Shown: positions 10,328-21,446, counted from the first letter of the stretch. The stretch: DNA of 64,000 nt from Diprion similis (GCF_021155765.1 NC_060106.1:2301501-2365500); one strand, 5' to 3'. Numbers and translations: made by a program. The notes: a model not told the origin generated them from the sequence alone.

Positions 10328-13300
10328 TCTGAACCATAGTAGGGGGGCTCAGGATCTACTGAGGCAGTTCGTGCTCGAGGAAGGGATCGACATATGCCTA
10401 GTATCCGAGCCATACGTTGTCCCGGATATACCCACTTGGCTCAGCAGCGACGACGGCTTAGCGGCCATACACTGGAGGGCAGGGGGTAACGCCGGCGAAG
10501 GCTCGCTCCTTGGGAAGGGTAGAGGGTATGTGGCCGCTAAGATTGGGGACATTGCCGTCATATTGGTGTATATATCCCCGAACATACGACTGGCGGAGTT
10601 CATTGCCCACCTGGAGGACTTGGCTCGGGTGATCCAGCTGGCGGGGGACAGCGGACGGGGGGTACTTGTAGGGGGGGATTTCAACGCCCGCTCACATACC
10701 TGGGACCCTTCTTGGTCCAACCGTAGGGGAGAGCTGCTCGAGGAGTGGGTGGCATCGTGTGGCATGCGTCTCCGCAATGCTGGCAAGACGGCGACATGTG
10801 TGAGGCCACAGGGGTCGTCCGTCGTGGACCTGACATGGTCGTCGGTAAATCTGGGGCCGGTGATCTATGGGTGGCAGGTGTTGAAGGACCAGGAAACGCT
10901 GTCCGACCACCGGTACATCTTGTACAGCGTTGGCGTTCCCAGACGCGAAGAGCGTAGGAGTGGAACGAGCCATGTGCGGTGGAGTTGGTCGAAGTTCAAC
11001 CCCGAGAATTTTGCAGACGCTCTGTCCCTCACCCTCTCGTGGGGACCAGCCGGCGAGGACCACACAACACCGACGGGCCTTGCAGGGTGGATCGAACGTA
11101 GTATGACGCAGGCTTGTGAAAGCGACGCACTAGTGGAGCGAGGAGCTGGCGGATATACGCAGATCCTGCGTAGCAGCGAGAGGGCACCTCTTTAGGGGGA
11201 GAAGGACGACAGACGACCGCCAAGAAATAGAGGCCGAGTATCGAGCCGCCAAAAGAAGGCTCCGGGATGCAATCAAGGCGAGCAAGGCCAAGGCGTGGAG
11301 AGACCTCGTGGGTTCCGTGGAAGCGGACCCATGGGGTCTGCCTTATAAGTTGGTGATTGGCAAACTGCGAACCTCCCAAAAAGGGTTGACGGAGACGCTG
11401 GAGGAGGACACTCTCAGAAGTCTCCTTAATTCCCTCTTTCCAAGGGGAGACGGACGTGCACCGACAGCCCAGAGCGGCTCGCGATGGGATGAGGGATGGG
11501 CGGTCACGACGGAGGAGGTCAGAGCCGCATTAAAGAAAGGGTGCGCGCAAAGCGTCGCCCCAGGGCCGGTGGCGTAAAAGGAATTACGTGGGCCAAAGTT
11601 CCAGAGGGAATGATTAAGCTTCTAGCGAGAAACTTTACCCTCTGCCTCCAAGAAAGAACGGTCCCACGGCCATGGAGAAAGGCCCGGCTTGTGCTCATCC
11701 CTAAGGGGGGAGTACCCAGCGGGCCTCTCCCTAAGGTAAGGCCGATATGCCTACTTAGTGAGCTGGGGAAGACTTTCGAAAGAATCGTGGTGGCCCGTTT
11801 GAGGAAGTGGATTGAGGAGGACCCCCAAGCGCGCTTGTCAGCGGACCAGTACGGTTTCCGGGAAGGGCGATCCACAAACAACGCCCTGATAAGGGTGCGG
11901 CGGTTTGTGGAAAACGCCACAGAGAAAGGGGGCTACGCGGTGGCGGTGTCCTTGGACATCGCAAACGCTTTCAATAGCCTGCCATGGCCAACTATCAGCG
12001 GGGCACTCGAGGACAAAGGGGTCCCAGAGTATCTGCGGTGGGTCCTGGACTCCTACCTGTGGGACAGGCACGTGGAGTACGTGGGCAAAGACGGGGAGTT
12101 TAGGAGCCTAGCAGTGACGGCCGGGGTTCCACAGGACTCAGTCCTAGGGCCCCTTCTATGGAACCTGACGTTCGACGAGGTTTTGCGGGTGGGGGCGATT
12201 CCGGACTGCGCTGTTGTCTGCTATGCAGATGACACGCTAGTCCTGGGATCCGCAGGGGATCCATCCACGGCGGTAGCACTGGCAAACACGCTGGTAGCCA
12301 GGGTAGTCCGGCGAATATCGGGTCTCGGCCTCACAATCTCGGCCAGCAAGACCGAGGCCGTCCTGTTTGGGCGCGTGAAGAAGGGGGGAGCAGCGAACAT
12401 CCCGGATGTGAGAGTTGGTGCGGAGAGGATGCCGCTGTCGGGGTCCATGAAGTACCTGGGGATACGGCTAGACTCCGGCCTGACGTTCCGGGCACACTTT
12501 ACCTCTATGAAGGCTAGGCTTGGGGGTGTCACGAGGGCGCTGGGCAGGCTGATGCCAAACCTGAGGGGTCCATCCGAGGTCAGGCGTAGACTATATGCTG
12601 GAACCCTATTCGCGGTGATCCTATACGGCGCTCCAGTGTGGGGGGATGTGGCGGGGTCCTCGAAGCACATACAACGGGCCATTACGAGATACCAGAGGGA
12701 GATCTGCGCAAGAGTTGTTGCTGCGTATCGCACGGCCTCCTTTGTATCCGTCTCCTTACTGGCCAGGATCCCGCCGCTATATCTAGTGGCCAACGCGTAC
12801 GTGCGTACGTTTGGTAGGATACAGGAACTGCGGTCAACCGGAATGTGGTCTCCGGGCATGGGTAAGGCAGTTAGGGATGAGGAATTGCGCGTCGTCCTCG
12901 AACGATGGAAGACGTACCTCGGCAGCGCAGGGCTTCCCAGCGAGGGGTTGAGGTTGGCAATTCTAGCCAACTGGTCGGGATGGTTCGAGCGGGCGCACGG
13001 AAGCGCGACATTCCGTGTGACCCAAGTCCTAACAGGCCACGGCTACTTCGCAGATTTCCTCCGCAGAATAGGGAAGGCGGAGTGGCCGACCTGCTGGTAC
13101 TGCGGGCTGGAGGAGGATACCACGCGCCACACAGCAGAGGTCTGCCCCGCGTGGGAAGTCGAGAGGGACGCACTACGGCGTGCCGTTGGGGAAGACCTTA
13201 CCCCACCTGGCCTAATAAGGGCTATGGTGAAGTCCGGGGAGGGATGGGCGGCGGTAGCCAGATTTGCGGAGCGAGTCATGATGGCTAAGGAAAAGCGGGA

Positions 13301-13361
13301 GCGGGAACACCAGCGGGCACAGCACCGCTCGCACCGGACGATAAGGGCAGAGAGCGAGTAG
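10305..13361 (+). pseudogene. LINE ORF2: endonuclease and reverse transcriptase (R1 clade)
   Basis: The endonuclease occupies the first ~230 residues: QSNLNHSRGAQDLL start, catalytic region GVLVGGDFNARSHTWD, and the SDHRYI end. After a frameshift near 11190 the linker continues (EAEYRAAKRRLRDAIKASK), with another shift near 11570. RT then shows KARLVLIPKGG, QYGFREGRSTNNAL, VSLDIANAFNSL, GVPQDSVLGPLLWN and CYADDTLVL, the YADD catalytic box. The C-terminus has VTQVLTGHGYF and a CCHC motif, CWYCGLEEDTTRH-x5-C. In GVPQDSV the usual Gly after Gln is Asp. It would nick target DNA and prime reverse transcription from the nick if intact. Confidence 0.9.
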
Positions 13362-13549
13362 GCACGCGCATAAGGCAGATGAAGACCTCAACGGGCAGGG
13401 GACCAGACGGGCTGGCAGGACGGGGCACCGGCCGGCCTCCACCCTGTCCCTCGGGGGCGAGGCCCTGAGGCGGGTGAGGGGAGGGGGGAAGCGCGGGGCG
13501 ACATAGATGGTGCCAGGATAGGGAGTGTCACGTTGTGAGTTGATAGGTT

Positions 13550-13625
13550 TAGGATAGGGTCGCCCCGGCCATGCTTCCTCTTCTTCTTCCTCTTCCTCTC
13601 CTTCTTCTTCGGCCTCCGACGCCTT
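13550..13625 (+). repeat. CT-rich tract in the LINE 3' UTR
   Basis: Polypyrimidine stretch of TTCCTCTTCTTCTTC-type repeats between ORF2 and the microsatellite. Confidence 0.7.
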
Positions 13626-13859
13626 GGGACGGTGGATGGAACGGCCGCGTCGGACCCATTATTACCTCGTGTTCGCGTGGGTAGGGTGCTCGGTTAAGGC
13701 AACACGAGCACTGAGTGGGGGTCACCATACGCTGGGCGGCTCCGCCGGGCGGAGCTCGGGCTACAGCGCTGAATGGAGACCATCCACCATCGGGCAGGAA
13801 TGCATTTACCGATGTTTTTTATCGGTGGAATAGGGAAGGCGAAAAGATATAAGGGAATG

Positions 13860-13968
13860 GAATGCATATATATGCGTATGTGTTTGTATGTATATGTATG
13901 TACGTGTGTGTATGCATATGTATGTACGTGTGTGTCTGTATATGTATGTGTGTATGTATATAGTGGGG
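13860..13968 (+). repeat. TATG/TGTA microsatellite in the LINE 3' UTR
   Basis: Imperfect repeats of TATGTATG and TGTGTGTA over about 110 bp, an alternating purine-pyrimidine tract. Such simple repeats are frequent in 3' UTRs of this LINE group. Confidence 0.85.
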
Positions 13969-14192
13969 TGGGACGGGAGGCGCAACTCCCAATTAGGCGT
14001 CAGGGGTAGGTCCGCACGAATGCTGAAAGGTGCCGGGGGGCTCCCTGAGGTTATGCCTCGTGCGGTTCCGGGGAGTCCCCTACCCGTACCAGGGTGGCCG
14101 CTGGTTTTTTAGTGGGTGCGAGTCCCACACTACCCTGGAGTTTCTTGCGCGAAACTTCAGGGTGTGCATAAGGCATTTTTACCAGCGATATC

Positions 14193-14211
14193 AAAAAAAA
14201 AAAAAAAAAAA
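14193..14211 (+). other. LINE 3' poly(A) tail
   Basis: Uninterrupted A run after TATC, ending at the right CTGAG duplication. It marks the 3' end of the reverse-transcribed LINE RNA. Confidence 0.88.
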
Positions 14212-14213
14212 CT

Positions 14214-14934
14214 GAGGATGATTGGCTAGAGGTAAAGAGAATCTCCAGATATCTAAGAGGAACGGCGAATGTAGGCATAATTTTTAGAGGAAAATCTGAT
14301 ACATTAGAAGCGCTGACTGATGCCAGCTTTAGACTGTCAGGACCCGACTTCCACTGGAAGATGTGTAATTAACTTGTTCGGCGATCCGATCGCATGGATA
14401 AGTCACAAGCAATCCTACGTCACTCTGTCAACGTGTCAAGCCGAATACCTGGCTATTAGCGATGCTTGTCAAGAGTTGATTTCCCTGGAAAAATCCATAA
14501 GGTACATATTGGGGAAAACCCTGATGCCTGTCACTGTCTGGTGTGACAATATGTCAGCAGTGAAATGTACCATGATGGATGGCTGTCACAAACTGAAAAC
14601 ATTTGACGACAGTATAGAGGACATAAAGAGAAAACTACAAGAAAGAGAAAAGACGGGGACTAGAGTACATATGTCTGTGACGCATGGAGACTTTATTAGG
14701 CAATGCGTCAACCAAGGCAAAATAAGAGTGGACTGGATACCCACAAAGGAAAATTTAGCAGACATAATGACCAAACCATTGCCTCTGGAGGCACATAGTT
14801 CGCTTAGAGATAAGATAATAAACAAGAAGGAAATTAGAGTCAACTTAGAGGCCTGTAGAATTTTTAGAGAATATATGTACAAAAATAGAACATATGCATT
14901 GACTTTGTTTTTGTTCACAGATGTAAAAATCTAG
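14214..14934 (+). pseudogene. Copia RT end and RNase H (right of the LINE)
   Basis: Starts with the Copia phrase EDDWLEVKRISRYLRGT and then LTDASF, containing the first RNase H Asp. A frameshift near 14320 leads to the frame 14320-14934. That frame has the RNase H core AWISHKQSYVTLSTCQAEYL with the catalytic Glu, VWCDNMSA with the second Asp, and the C-terminal end VDWIPTKENLADIMTKPL, which closes almost every Copia polyprotein. About 30 bp after the stop lie the purine tract and the 3' LTR. Confidence 0.88.
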
Positions 14935-14948
14935 AGGAACCGGGCGGC

Positions 14949-14960
14949 AATGGGAGGGAG
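14949..14960 (+). promoter_or_regulatory. Copia polypurine tract
   Basis: AATGGGAGGGAG directly abuts the 3' LTR start TGTTAGG, as expected for the plus-strand primer. Confidence 0.85.
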
Positions 14961-15262
14961 TGTTAGGTTGGCAACATTGCCGGCCCGCCTCACTGACTCT
15001 CCTCTTATCCCCCACCCTACCTACTACGCCGCGCGGCATTCACCCTCTCGCACTGTGACTTCACATGAGGGGCTTGCCGGTCCACGCCGCACGTATTATT
15101 AGAGACTGACTTGTGATATTAAGTAACTGTGATATAAGAGGAAGTGAAATAAGAAGACTAGAGACCAAATATAAATAATAAAATAACTATATAGAGTGTT
15201 TATCAGAGGTAAGTCTTTTATTCAATCCCCGGCCTCGTTCCTTGGAATTCCATAATCCAACA
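14961..15262 (+). repeat. Copia 3' LTR (302 bp)
   Basis: Pairs with 4100-4401. Followed by the duplicated target ATTTT at 15263-15267. Confidence 0.95.
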
Positions 15263-16617
15263 ATTTTCCATTACTATACTGCTCGAGAACGGCACCCATT
15301 GACGAGTCAGACGCGTCCGTCTGTAGAGCCAGTGAAGCATTCTCGAGGGGATAAGCAAGAGAGATGCGTTTGCGAGCTGAGTTTCACAATCCAGGAAATC
15401 TTTCTCTGCTTCCGGAGTCCAGATGATGGGACGTTTATCCTTCTTTCTTGCACCAATAAGGTAAGCGTTAAGCGAAGCTTGAGGACGAGCGGAATTACCA
15501 ATAACTCGGCGATAGAAATTCAGGATACCAATAAACCGATGTAGTTGTGAAATGTTTTCAGGTTTTTTATAATCGAGAATTGCCACGACCCGATCGGGGA
15601 GAGGACAAGTTCCGGGCTCGTCGATTTCGTACCCAAGGTAACGAACCGATTTATTTCCGAACACGCACTTCGCGAGATTAATTGAGAGCCCGTGTTTTTC
15701 GAGACGTTGAAAAAGAATACGCAAGTGTTGCTGGTGCTCTTCGAAATCCCTCGATGCGACTAGGATGTCGTCAATATAACAAAAAACAAAATCTAAACCA
15801 CGAATCACAGTATCCATAAGTCTTTGAAACGATTGAGCAGCATTGCACAGTCCAAAAGTCATAACACGAAATTCAAATAATCCAAATGGAGTTATAACAG
15901 CTGTTTTTGGCCGGTCTTCAGGTGCAACAGGTACTTGCTGTTATGCACGAGTAAGGTCAATTGTTGAAAATACTGCACAGCCACGAAGTCTATACGAGAA
16001 ATCATGTAGGTGCGGGATAGGATACTTATCAGGTACGGTTAGGGAGTTGAGATGTCGATAATCTCCACATGCTCTCCATTCGCCAGACTTTTTCGGGACG
16101 AGATGAAGAGGGCTGGCCCACTGGCTGTTCGATCAGTAGCAGATTCCTCGCGACATCATATCTTTATATCCCAGCTTCATGGCTTTTAGCTTTTCGCCAG
16201 TCAAGCGTCGAGCACGTTCAGCGATAGGGGGTCCTTTAGTGATTATATGGTGCTGTACATCATGCACCGGGACTTCAGTGAATTGGAAAGGCCTTGTGAT
16301 AGCTGGAAATTCACTGAAAAGCTCACGAAAAGGTGTATCATCTGAAACAGTTGAAATAGAAGAATATGCCTCATAAGTGATGGTACCGATAGAAAACAAG
16401 TTTGTCTTAGTATCGATGAGCCGTTTTCCTTTAAGATCTACTAGTAGTTTGTAATGAGAAGGAAAGTCTGCACTAAGAATTGCATGGGAGACGTCTGCCA
16501 CTGTGAATTTCCACATGAAATTACGACGACGTTTCAAATTTAACGATAAAAGTTTTTGTCCGTAAGTATTTATCACAGAATTGTTCGCAGCGTACAGTTT
16601 AAAAGAAAAAGACGATG
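15263..16617 (-). pseudogene. Gypsy reverse transcriptase region (minus strand)
   Basis: From high to low coordinate it reads a pre-RT segment (FREL-x-EFPAITRPF, VPVHDVQHHIIT, AERARRLTGEKLKAMK), the [10 protein letters not shown] block, TIDLTRA with the first catalytic Asp, FGLCNAAQSFQRLMD, and FCYIDDILVAS, the intact YIDD box. It then continues with FLGY-x-I-type text and the FYRRVI connection region, and runs up to the Copia target site. In-frame stops occur near 16133 and 15945, with a frame change between the pre-RT and RT blocks. It continues beyond the Copia at 4099. Confidence 0.88.
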
Positions 16618-16627
16618 GGTTAGGACT

Positions 16628-16922
16628 ACGGTCTTACATACAGGTTTTGCAACGAAAGTAGTGGGGGTGGCTCATTTCACGGGCGCTTATTTATCTCACT
16701 TTGTGGCCGCCAAGTCGGCGTTGTGATCGAGGGATGGATAATCAACGCGTGCGCAATGCAGCGCCAACCTAATAATAATACATTTTCATCCCTACCCTAC
16801 GTACATCCCTAGATAGCAGCGCCGCGACATGGCTATTTCAAACACTTAAAACACGGACAACAAGAGAACCACGCCGCTCTGTAGAAAATTGGCTTCGTTG
16901 CAAGACCTGTATGTAAGACCGT
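16628..16922. mobile_element. MITE (295 bp) with ~29-bp TIRs and 10-bp TSD
   Basis: Ends begin ACGGTCTTACATACAGGT (left) and the reverse complement on the right, with one mismatch over about 29 bp (GGTTTTGC versus GGTCTTGC). It is flanked by the perfect duplication GGTTAGGACT (16618-16627 and 16923-16932). Removing the element and one duplication restores an uninterrupted Gypsy protease/pre-RT frame, which proves precise insertion. It has no coding capacity. A 10-bp duplication is in the range known for Mutator-like elements, but I cannot assign the superfamily. Confidence 0.92.
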
Positions 16923-16932
16923 GGTTAGGACT

Positions 16933-17095
16933 AACATCGTTAGCATTGACACGCGGTATCACGGAAATGTCCGCCCCCGTATCGACGAGAAAAGATTCTC
17001 CGGATTCTCCGTCATATATTAACAGGCGGTATTGTTTAGAAACGTCGTTGCTTACCGCCGCAATGTGCAACGACGTTGCTAGTTTTCCGAATTAA
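16933..17095 (-). pseudogene. Gypsy aspartic protease
   Basis: The minus-strand text YRLLIYDGESGESFLVDTGA continues with DISVIPR. DTGA is the catalytic Asp-Thr-Gly site of a retroviral-type protease, here preceded by the usual S/F-x-V. The MITE cuts the domain after NANDVSPN. The domain follows gag directly, as in other Gypsy elements. Confidence 0.85.
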
Positions 17096-17896
17096 TTTCA
17101 TGGGAAGACCATGCACAAGAAGGATGCCATTTAAGAGCTTTTGAACCAAATCGTTTGTGATAGAAGCACATTTTTTTACTGGTGTTACCGTTATCACTAT
17201 TGTTTTTATTATGATTGTTGTTGTTACGCCACGGTGATCTCGTTCGCGATCTGCTTTTACCATTTCTTTGGGATTGTTTGTTGCCATATTTAACAAACTG
17301 ATCAAAATGAGTAGCCAACGCTTCAACACGTTTTATGAGTTCACTATGGAGGCTATCCGTAGTGGAATTGCTGACGGTATTGATGTGAGCGGGACGTTGT
17401 AAATCCAAAATCTTATCTGCCAAAAGAGCTAATTTACTCAAATCCTCTTCCGTGGATGCCGAGAGAATTGCGCTCACTTGTTGCGGGAGCTGCTCCAAAA
17501 AAATAAATATCTGAGAAGCGCGTCGTTACATTGACTAGCGGCAAGGTTTCGCATGTGCTGCAGAAAATGTGATGGTTCTTGATCACGCAAAAGCTGTCCT
17601 TTTAGCAACCGGCGAATTTTACTCTGCTTTGATTCTGCGAACGAATTCAAAATACGAGTCTTAATCGCATCGTATTTGTTGTCACTCGGTGGATTTTGAA
17701 TAATATCAGTGACAAAAGGTAACACCGTGGGGTCAAGATTAGCGAATGAATATTGATATTTGGTTTCGTCCGTTTAAACTCGAGCGATGCCGAAAGCTGC
17801 CTTGACTTGAAAAAACCAAACTGCCGGTTCGTGTTTCCAAAATGGCAGTAGTTTTGCGATGCGAGACATGTGAAGCTCAGGAGACGGACTTATCAT
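17079..17896 (-). pseudogene. Gypsy Gag (minus strand)
   Basis: The start is the ATG at 17894-17896. The N-terminus reads LLPFWKHEPAVWFFQVKAAF, the standard Gag opening of one arthropod Gypsy group, then a stop within IARV-x-TDETKYQYSFANLDP. The middle contains NKYDAIKTRILNSFAESKQS and LLRDQEPSHFLQHMR. A frameshift near 17490 leads to the C-terminal part with LSKLALLADKILDL and a very basic Asn-rich tail, then CFYHKRFGSKALKWHPSC, a degraded Cys/His motif. Gag would package the element RNA. Confidence 0.85.
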
Positions 17897-18345
17897 GATT
17901 GCGGAATGAAAACCAAATAAGTCGTGGAAATACCGAGCGAAAGGTAGTCGAAAAAATCTTCGTAAAATTCGAATGTAAGAAAAAGCGATGATAACACTCG
18001 GAGTAACGAGACACTACGGAACGACACACAAACGAGTTTTTTTTTTTTTTATTTGCGCCTCGTGTTCGGTGTCGATACCTGACAAAGCACAAAGTTAAAA
18101 ATTCAGCCGTAAAATTATTCTTTTTAATTTCGAACACTGACTTTAAAAAAAAACGCTGTCCGTATAAAGACAGTAATAATTAATCGTTCGAAGAAAATGC
18201 ACGAGTTGCTAAATACACGAAAAAGGAGTATGAGGTGTAGTCGACACTTAATGGTCACACACTTTTCGTCCAACCAGAAAACGTTGTTCTTTCTTCCGGT
18301 TGCTTCAACGCATTTAAAAATCACGTCTGGGTCACCAAATATTAT
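17897..18345 (-). promoter_or_regulatory. Gypsy leader and primer-binding region
   Basis: On the minus strand, TTTGGTGACCCAGACGTGA (near 18321-18340) follows the LTR end CCCTACA by a few bases. This matches the leader found after the LTR in this Gypsy group, where the primer tRNA binds. The remaining leader runs to the gag ATG and includes a T-run near 18040. Confidence 0.65.
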
Positions 18346-18766
18346 TGTAGGGAATGCAACAGGAGAATAAGCTGGCTGAATAACTGAGTCACATGACACG
18401 CAATTTTTTGATTAGGTAGTTTGAAAAAAGTTGATTTATAAAGCGATATGATTCAGTCTTTGCGATAGCGTGGTTCATCGAGGACTCTCTTTGATTTTTC
18501 TTAAGGTACGCTAAAAACAAGTTTTACAAAGACGCCACAACTGACGTAGCGAAAAGCGCTGCCAACGGCCAACAATATTTAGTTCAAACTTGACCTACCT
18601 AAAACTAATAGCGTTTTCCACTGGCTACACTGAGTGCGCACTGGCCCGACAGGGTGCATTCGTTTCGTGCACGTGTCGCCCAGTGTCGGGGCAATCCTCC
18701 TCAGTGGAACATGCTCGGCGCCAATGCAAATCAGCTACTAGTGTCAACATTCATTGTAATATAGAA

Positions 18767-18884
18767 ATGGCTGGAACCTTGGACCATGATACTGAAATGT
18801 TGGAATTAAAATTCCGTGTTAATTCGAAAATTATTATTATAAATATTTTACACTCAGATCGTGAAATGTGTCGAAAATTATCAA
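18767..18884 (+). pseudogene. Possible first exon of the Harbinger Myb-like gene
   Basis: ATG 18767 opens a 39-codon reading ending at a good donor site (TCAA|GTAAGT at 18885). It lies between the left TIR and the Myb-like exons and has the same direction. The phase does not match the next exon as I model it, so either the acceptor differs or the exon is decayed. Tentative. Confidence 0.3.
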
Positions 18885-19258
18885 GTAAGTGATAAGACTA
18901 TGTTGTTTAGGTTATGTAAAAAAAAATTCATAACAATACCAATTTTATTATAAAATCGGTAGAAGAAAGAGAAAAAGAGAGAGAGAGTAAACTTGGTATT
19001 TGGTAGTAGATCAAGTTAATGTATAGTGTTTGTAATTTTTTTGCGGATGATCTGTACACATTCCAGTATTTACACATGCTTCATGAACAAAAATTCATTA
19101 CTCTCGGTGCACCAGTCCGCGACGTCAAGAGGGTTATTGGAAATGAGTCAGTTTTATAGTTCTTAAGTCTTGCTACATTTACTTAAGTATGGCAATGCCT
19201 ACATTCAAGTATCCTGTGCTATTATTTCCTGATATATAAATGCTGATCATGTTTTAGA

Positions 19259-20065
19259 GAGATACCAGTATCAACAGAGATCAAAGACGACCGTAATTTG
19301 ATGAGGCCCTCATCCGACATGCTTTGTGGTGACAAAAATATTTCCCCACCTAATACAATCAGCAACTTGGATACAAATAATATATCTGAAAACAGATCAC
19401 AAAAAGATTCAGAATCCACTAATCCTTCAAAACGAGTCGGCCGTCCCAAACTCGGTAAATTATTGCTATTCTAATATTGCCCAGCGTGATTTATAATAGG
19501 AAATCATTTACATATTTATTGACTCTTCATAGAACTCTGGGATGATAAGGAGACCAAATATATCTTGGACAAATACGAAGCATACGTTTCCCAAGTTGGC
19601 CCGATGAAAAAATTTAAAACGAAAAAACTTATGTGGAAAAAGATTTCTTCTGACCTTGAAAATGAGCTTAAATCGATAAGAGATTTCGTCCAAGTCGGAA
19701 ATAGATGTAAAACGTGCCTGAAGAGAAAGAAAACTGCGGTAGAACACAATGCCAAATCCGGAAATGCATGAGAAGAGGTTCCATTCGAAGATGAGCTCTC
19801 TAAAATCTCTGCAAACTATGACAGTATTGAACCTGAGGTATTGTGTAGCGTAAAAAAAACACGATACCTCAAGGTACCACCGCAAAAAACGCAATCTGCA
19901 AATCGAAAGACTATGCAAGATATAATAGTAGAAATGCATAAAAAAAAAGAAGATGCCAAAGAGCTCAGACACCTTGAAAAGATGGACTTAATTGCCAGTC
20001 TTTTGAAAAAAATGATGAGCCATAGGAAACTGGTTTTACAAAGATGGCTATTTATTGTGCAATAG
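19259..20065 (+). pseudogene. Harbinger Myb/SANT-like DNA-binding protein, two exons
   Basis: Exon 19259-19454 encodes a Ser/Asn-rich linker ending in KRVGRPK, an AT-hook-like motif. Donor GGTAAAT at 19455 and acceptor CATAG at 19532 join in phase to exon 19533-20065. That exon starts LWDDKETKYILDKY and contains FKTKKLMWKKIS and CKTCLKRKK, a trihelix/Myb-like domain. The C-terminus (KKEDAKELRHLEKMDLI) is a likely coiled coil. In PIF/Harbinger elements this second protein helps the transposase reach the nucleus and bind the ends. A TGA near 19769 interrupts the second exon. Confidence 0.75.
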
Positions 20066-20591
20066 TACCTATGGTTTTTTGCAAATAGTGATGTAATTAA
20101 AGATATACTACGTTGAGGTAGTATGTGTGATTGAAAAAAAAAAGATTTATTTTATTTTATTTGGTGGCAGCTTGTAATACCGGCAGCAATTCTTTTTCGT
20201 TGGCATTCATAGAATGAGCAAAGGAACATTTTTATTTTACTTATACAACGGCCATCACTTTAAAAATTTTTTTAGACAAGTTTATCTCGATAACTCGTAA
20301 TTTAAGTCGATAGATCGAAATTAATGTCGATGAACCTTAATTTATCTGGAATGTGTTTTTTTTAACCAATATCTCATTTCTACTAGTCATACATGCTTGA
20401 TCGGTATTAAGCTTCACTTCAAACAAGAAAAAGACTGTAAGGCGTGCGTGCGAGAAAAAAGTACATTATGTACTCATATATCGCGCACAGCAAATAAGTA
20501 CAATTTATATATAACAATAGTCCTTAAGCAAGTAGTTAAAAATGAATAAGTTCATTTTAATAGGTATAAAAAATGTTATGTAATATGTCAA

Positions 20592-21262
20592 TTAGTTATT
20601 CTCGTCTTCATTAAAGAGAAAGCTATCTTTAATTGCGTTTCTTCTTTCTTCGCCTAATCTTTTCAATTCTTCCTCGTTTATTTCTACGACTTCTGCAAGT
20701 TCTACGTCGTTCATCTCCTCATATGCTTCATCATATATGTAGATATCCTCGTTGTCGATACATAAATTATGAAGCACGCAGCCGCTAATGATGAATTTGG
20801 AGATTTTTTCTACTTTGTGCATGTCGATTTCTAGCAGTTGTCTCCATCGTCTTTTCAGCAGACCGAATGTGTTTTCAATTAAAACTCGTGTTGCACAAAA
20901 TCGGTTATTATATTCTCGTTCGGCAGCTGTCAAAGTACCGTAATTCTTGAAAGGAATCAACAACCACTCTCGGATAGAGTAGGCGCCATCGCCGAGTAAA
21001 TGGTATGATCTTCCTAACAGTTCCGGCAATTCTTGACCTATGTCGGATAGCTTTAATACCCTCGAATCGTGAATTTTTCCTGGAACTCCTGTGAAAACGT
21101 CGATGAATCGTTTCTTACTATCACATATACCCTGCATGGTGATAGAAGGGACGTCATGACGATTTGTATATGTAGATTTCACTTTGTGGACTACACAAAG
21201 TGGTGTGGGGTGCGAATCTTAACGGACGTACCATCAACACATCCCACAACGTTGGGCAAATC
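20592..21262 (-). pseudogene. Harbinger DDE transposase, catalytic part
   Basis: The minus-strand text starts LPNVVGCVDGTSVKIRTPHH, with the first catalytic Asp in CVDGT. After a 14-bp insertion that shifts the frame (near 21183-21200) it continues with TYTNRHDVPSI, FTGVPGKIHDSRVLK (second Asp), LLGDGAYSIREWLLIPF, and VLIENTFGLLKRRWR with the catalytic Glu. The tail is acidic. This is the DDE_Tnp_4 pattern of PIF/Harbinger transposases, which cut and rejoin DNA at TAA/TTA sites. The inserted bases form a hairpin with flanking sequence. Confidence 0.88.
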
Positions 21263-21446
21263 TGAAATCTAAGACGTATCGGCATCTATTAGTGACATAC
21301 TTACCAACATTAGACTGAAACTAAAAATAATACAGCCGACGAAATATGAGATTACGGGCTGCCATCGATCATATTCTGTTGAATCACTTAGGTATGCACT
21401 AGAGCTGACATACACGCCCATTGATGCAACTGCATATACACTTAAT

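Larger units (their letters stand above)
9832..14211 (+). mobile_element. R1-clade non-LTR retrotransposon (LINE), 5' truncated
   Basis: 4.38 kb inserted in the Copia RT. Order: end of ORF1 with three zinc knuckles, then ORF2 with an APE-type endonuclease and RT, a 3' UTR with a TATG-type microsatellite, and a terminal poly(A) of about 19. ORF1 lacks its N-terminal half, so the copy is 5' truncated, as is common for LINEs. The CTGAG duplication brackets it. GC content is clearly higher than in the surrounding Copia. ORF2 has two frameshifts, so the copy is inactive. Confidence 0.92.
4100..15262 (+). mobile_element. Copia-family LTR retrotransposon carrying a nested R1-clade LINE
   Basis: Two near-identical 302-bp LTRs (4100-4401 and 14961-15262) begin TGTTAGGTTGG and end ATCCAACA-like. 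They are flanked by a perfect 5-bp duplication ATTTT (4095-4099 and 15263-15267). The internal order gag, protease, integrase, RT, RNase H is the Copia order. A tRNA-iMet-type primer site follows the 5' LTR and a purine tract precedes the 3' LTR. A 4.4-kb LINE splits the RT/RNase H region. Several frameshifts and stops (near 6740, 7939, 9070, 9270 and 9519) make the copy inactive. Few LTR differences suggest a relatively young insertion. Confidence 0.95.

Noticed and set aside
12221-12970. 249-codon minus-strand frame
   Set aside because: Shadow of the LINE reverse transcriptase on the plus strand; GC-rich codons leave the antisense frame open.
13860-13968. Possible CRISPR-like or satellite array
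   Set aside because: It is a simple TATG/TGTA microsatellite in a LINE 3' UTR without spacers.
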